Shown one piece after another: positions 4,043 through 6,070 of a DNA stretch of 6,070 nt. The stretch is from Bacillota bacterium. Lineage in GTDB: Bacteria > Bacillota > Clostridia > Clostridiales > Clostridiaceae. The stretch is from the NCBI GenBank assembly GCA_023417975.1, contig JAEZDX010000603.1, positions 1 to 6,070 of the forward strand, written 5' to 3'. A program made the position numbers and the translations under genes. The first letter of the stretch is position 1, and each line of letters begins with the position of its first letter. Under the pieces are notes generated by a model that was given only the letters and a program-made list of their open reading frames with translations, was not told the origin of the DNA and made no database searches.

Positions 4043-6070
4043 CTACATGTGTTCATGGAAGGTTCTGCTTATAACTTCAAGCTGCTGCTCCTTTGAGAGC
4101 CTGTTGAAATTTACTGCATATCCGGAAACTCTTATTGTAAGAGTAGGGTACTTTTCCGGATGTTCCATTGCATCAAGCAACGTTTCTCTTTGAAGTACAT
4201 TTACATTTAAATGATGTGCACCTTGACCGAAGTATCCATCAAGTGTGGACGCTAAATTATTTATTCTTTCTTCTTCTGTCTTTCCAAGTGCCTCAGGTAG
4301 AATTGAGAAAGTATTTGAAACTCCGTCCTCACAATAAGGTGCATAAGGTACTTTTGCTACTGAATTTAGAGAAGCAAGTGCTCCTTCCAAATCTCTTCCA
4401 TGCATCGGATTGGCACCAGGAGCGAAAGCTACACCGGCTGCCCTTCCATCTGGAGTAGCACCTGTCTTTTTCCCATATACAACGTTTGAGGTTATAGTAA
4501 GTACGGAAAGAGTGTGCTTAGCATTTCTGTAAGCAGGATGTTTCTTTAATTCAGCAGAAAACTTCTTAACTATTTCTACAGCTATATCATCAACCCTATC
4601 ATCATCATTTCCGTACTTAGGAAATTCCCCATTTACTTCAAAATCCACAGTAATGCCATTTTGTCTTACAGGAGTAACTTTAGCAAATTTAATGGCGCTT
4701 AATGAATCTGCCGCAACAGAAAGTCCTGCAATACCAAAGGCCATCAATCTGCCAACTTCGGTATCATGGAGTGCCATCATCCCAGCTTCATATGCATATT
4801 TATCATGCATATAATGAATAACGTTCATTGTATTTACATATAAACCCGCTACTTTTTCCAAAACCTTGAAGAAATTAGCCTTAACTTTTTCATAATCCAA
4901 TACTTCATCATTAATTTTATCTATTCCTGCAACTACAAGTTTGCCTTTCTTTTCATCAATTCCTCCATTAATAGCATATAGCAATGCCTTGCCAAGATTA
5001 CATCTTGCACCGAAAAATTGCATTTGTTTTCCAACTTGCATTGCAGAAACACAACAAGCTATAGCATAATCATCTCCATAAATAGGTCTCATTATATCGT
5101 CATTCTCATATTGAATGGAGTCAGTTAATATTGACATTTCAGCACAAAACTTTTTAAAGTTTAAAGGCAGTTTCTCTGACCATAAAACTGTCATATTTGG
5201 CTCTGGAGCCGGTCCTAAGTTTACAAGAGTATGAAGAAATCTGAAGGAACTCTTTGTAACAAGTGGTCTTCCGTTTAAAGAAACTCCACCAATTGATTCT
5301 GTTACCCAAGTAGGATCTCCAGCAAACAATTCGTTATACTCAGGAGTGCGTAAATGTCGTACCATTCTAAGCTTAATAATGAATTGGTCAATTATCTCTT
5401 GAGCTTCCTGTTCATTAATAATTCCGTTCTTTATATCTCGTTCAATGTACACATCGATAAAAGTGCTTGTTCGTCCTAAGGACATAGCTGCTCCATTATT
5501 TTCTTTTACTGCAGCAAGATAACCGAAATATAAGTATTGAACTGCTTCTTTAGTATTAGAAGCAGGCTGAGCTATATCGAAACCGTACTTAGCTGCCATA
5601 GCTTTCATTGCCTGCAGTGCTCTAATCTGTTCATTTACTTCTTCTCTTTGTCTGATTAATTCATCTAAGAAATCGCCTCTCAGCGCTTTTAAATCTCTCT
5701 TTTTCTGATCAATTAAATAGTCAACTCCATATAATGCAATTCTTCTATAATCACCAATTATTCTTCCTCTTCCATACGCGTCAGGCAAACCGGTCAAAAG
5801 GCCGGCAGATCTAGCTGCTCTGGTTTCATCACTGTATGCATCAAAAACGCCTTGATTATGCGTCTTTCTATACTTAGGAAAGTATTCTGCTATATCCTCA
5901 TCAATTTCATATCCATATGCCTCCAGTGACTGCTCAACCATTCTCCAACCACCAAAAGGATTTACAATTCTCTTAAGTGGAGCATCAGTTTGAAGTCCTA
6001 CTATTACTTCATTGTCTTTATCAATATATCCTGCTTCATAACTATCAATTCCTGATATTCTATCAGTAGC
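4043..6070 (-). CDS. pflB: Pyruvate formate-lyase (formate acetyltransferase), 5' end missing
   Basis: PflB is the cytoplasmic glycyl-radical enzyme that converts pyruvate and CoA to acetyl-CoA and formate in anaerobic metabolism. The frame stays open to base 6070, giving 675 residues. The visible start (ATDRISGIDSYEAGYIDK) aligns to about residue 75-80 of the 760-residue E. coli enzyme, so only the N-terminus lies outside. The ATG at 5941 is internal, because clear PFL sequence such as VGLQTDAPLKR lies upstream. The adjacent catalytic cysteines (E. coli Cys418-Cys419) are in YAIACCVSAMQVGKQMQFFG, codons at 5056-5051. The radical glycine is in RVSGYAVNF, codon 4123-4121, exactly 25 residues from the C-terminus as in E. 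coli. The cysteine pair and this glycine motif separate it from glycerol and diol dehydratase relatives. Stop TAG at 4045-4043. pflA follows on the same strand. The promoter is not in the window. Confidence 0.97.
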   Translation of the reverse strand, partial: ATDRISGIDSYEAGYIDKDNEVIVGLQTDAPLKRIVNPFGGWRMVEQSLEAYGYEIDEDIAEYFPKYRKTHNQGVFDAYSDETRAARSAGLLTGLPDAYGRGRIIGDYRRIALYGVDYLIDQKKRDLKALRGDFLDELIRQREEVNEQIRALQAMKAMAAKYGFDIAQPASNTKEAVQYLYFGYLAAVKENNGAAMSLGRTSTFIDVYIERDIKNGIINEQEAQEIIDQFIIKLRMVRHLRTPEYNELFAGDPTWVTESIGGVSLNGRPLVTKSSFRFLHTLVNLGPAPEPNMTVLWSEKLPLNFKKFCAEMSILTDSIQYENDDIMRPIYGDDYAIACCVSAMQVGKQMQFFGARCNLGKALLYAINGGIDEKKGKLVVAGIDKINDEVLDYEKVKANFFKVLEKVAGLYVNTMNVIHYMHDKYAYEAGMMALHDTEVGRLMAFGIAGLSVAADSLSAIKFAKVTPVRQNGITVDFEVNGEFPKYGNDDDRVDDIAVEIVKKFSAELKKHPAYRNAKHTLSVLTITSNVVYGKKTGATPDGRAAGVAFAPGANPMHGRDLEGALASLNSVAKVPYAPYCEDGVSNTFSILPEALGKTEEERINNLASTLDGYFGQGAHHLNVNVLQRETLLDAMEHPEKYPTLTIRVSGYAVNFNRLSKEQQLEVISRTFHEHM

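Noticed and set aside
4168..4458. 96-residue + strand frame inside pflB
   Set aside because: It is antisense to highly conserved PFL sequence; its leucine- and histidine-rich content is a codon shadow.
1..6070. CRISPR array, tRNA or rRNA gene, insertion sequence
   Set aside because: Because of the Cas6-like gene I looked for regularly spaced direct repeats, and also for tRNA-like or transposase sequence, by eye. None was found.

Overview
The window looks like chromosomal DNA from a low-GC, anaerobic, endospore-forming Firmicute of the Clostridia type. The reasons are AT-rich composition, a spoVAC-spoVAD-spoVAE sporulation cluster, and pyruvate formate-lyase with its oxygen-sensitive activase. 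I cannot name the genus.

Left part (1-2190, + strand): the last 38 codons of an unidentified gene and its terminator are followed by a close match to a forespore sigma-G promoter (GAATA-N17-CATACTA). Then comes the spoVA cluster, whose products move dipicolinic acid (DPA) into the forespore and release it at germination. spoVAC carries an in-frame TAA at codon 32, with clear SpoVAC sequence in the same frame on both sides. As written it is a nonsense-mutated gene. spoVAD (the soluble thiolase-fold DPA-binding subunit) and spoVAE (a small membrane protein related to SpoVAC) are intact.

Middle part (2190-3170): a hairpin closes the spoVA operon. A 200-bp control region follows, with a perfect 11-bp inverted repeat and a good vegetative promoter (TTGGTA-N17-TATAAT). 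It leads to a 146-residue protein that resembles the N-terminal RAMP domain of the CRISPR endoribonuclease Cas6. It lacks the second domain, the glycine-rich loop and any histidine, and no CRISPR array or other cas gene is visible. A long two-way hairpin separates it from a convergent 65-residue, two-helix membrane protein on the - strand.

Right part (3169-6070, - strand): pflB (5' end outside the window) and pflA form a two-gene unit with a strong stem-loop between them and a terminator after pflA. PflA is a radical-SAM enzyme that installs the glycyl radical on PflB, which then cleaves pyruvate with CoA to acetyl-CoA and formate. pflA most likely starts at a TTG codon behind a strong ribosome binding site.

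The points most worth following are the spoVAC nonsense codon and the stand-alone Cas6-N-like protein.
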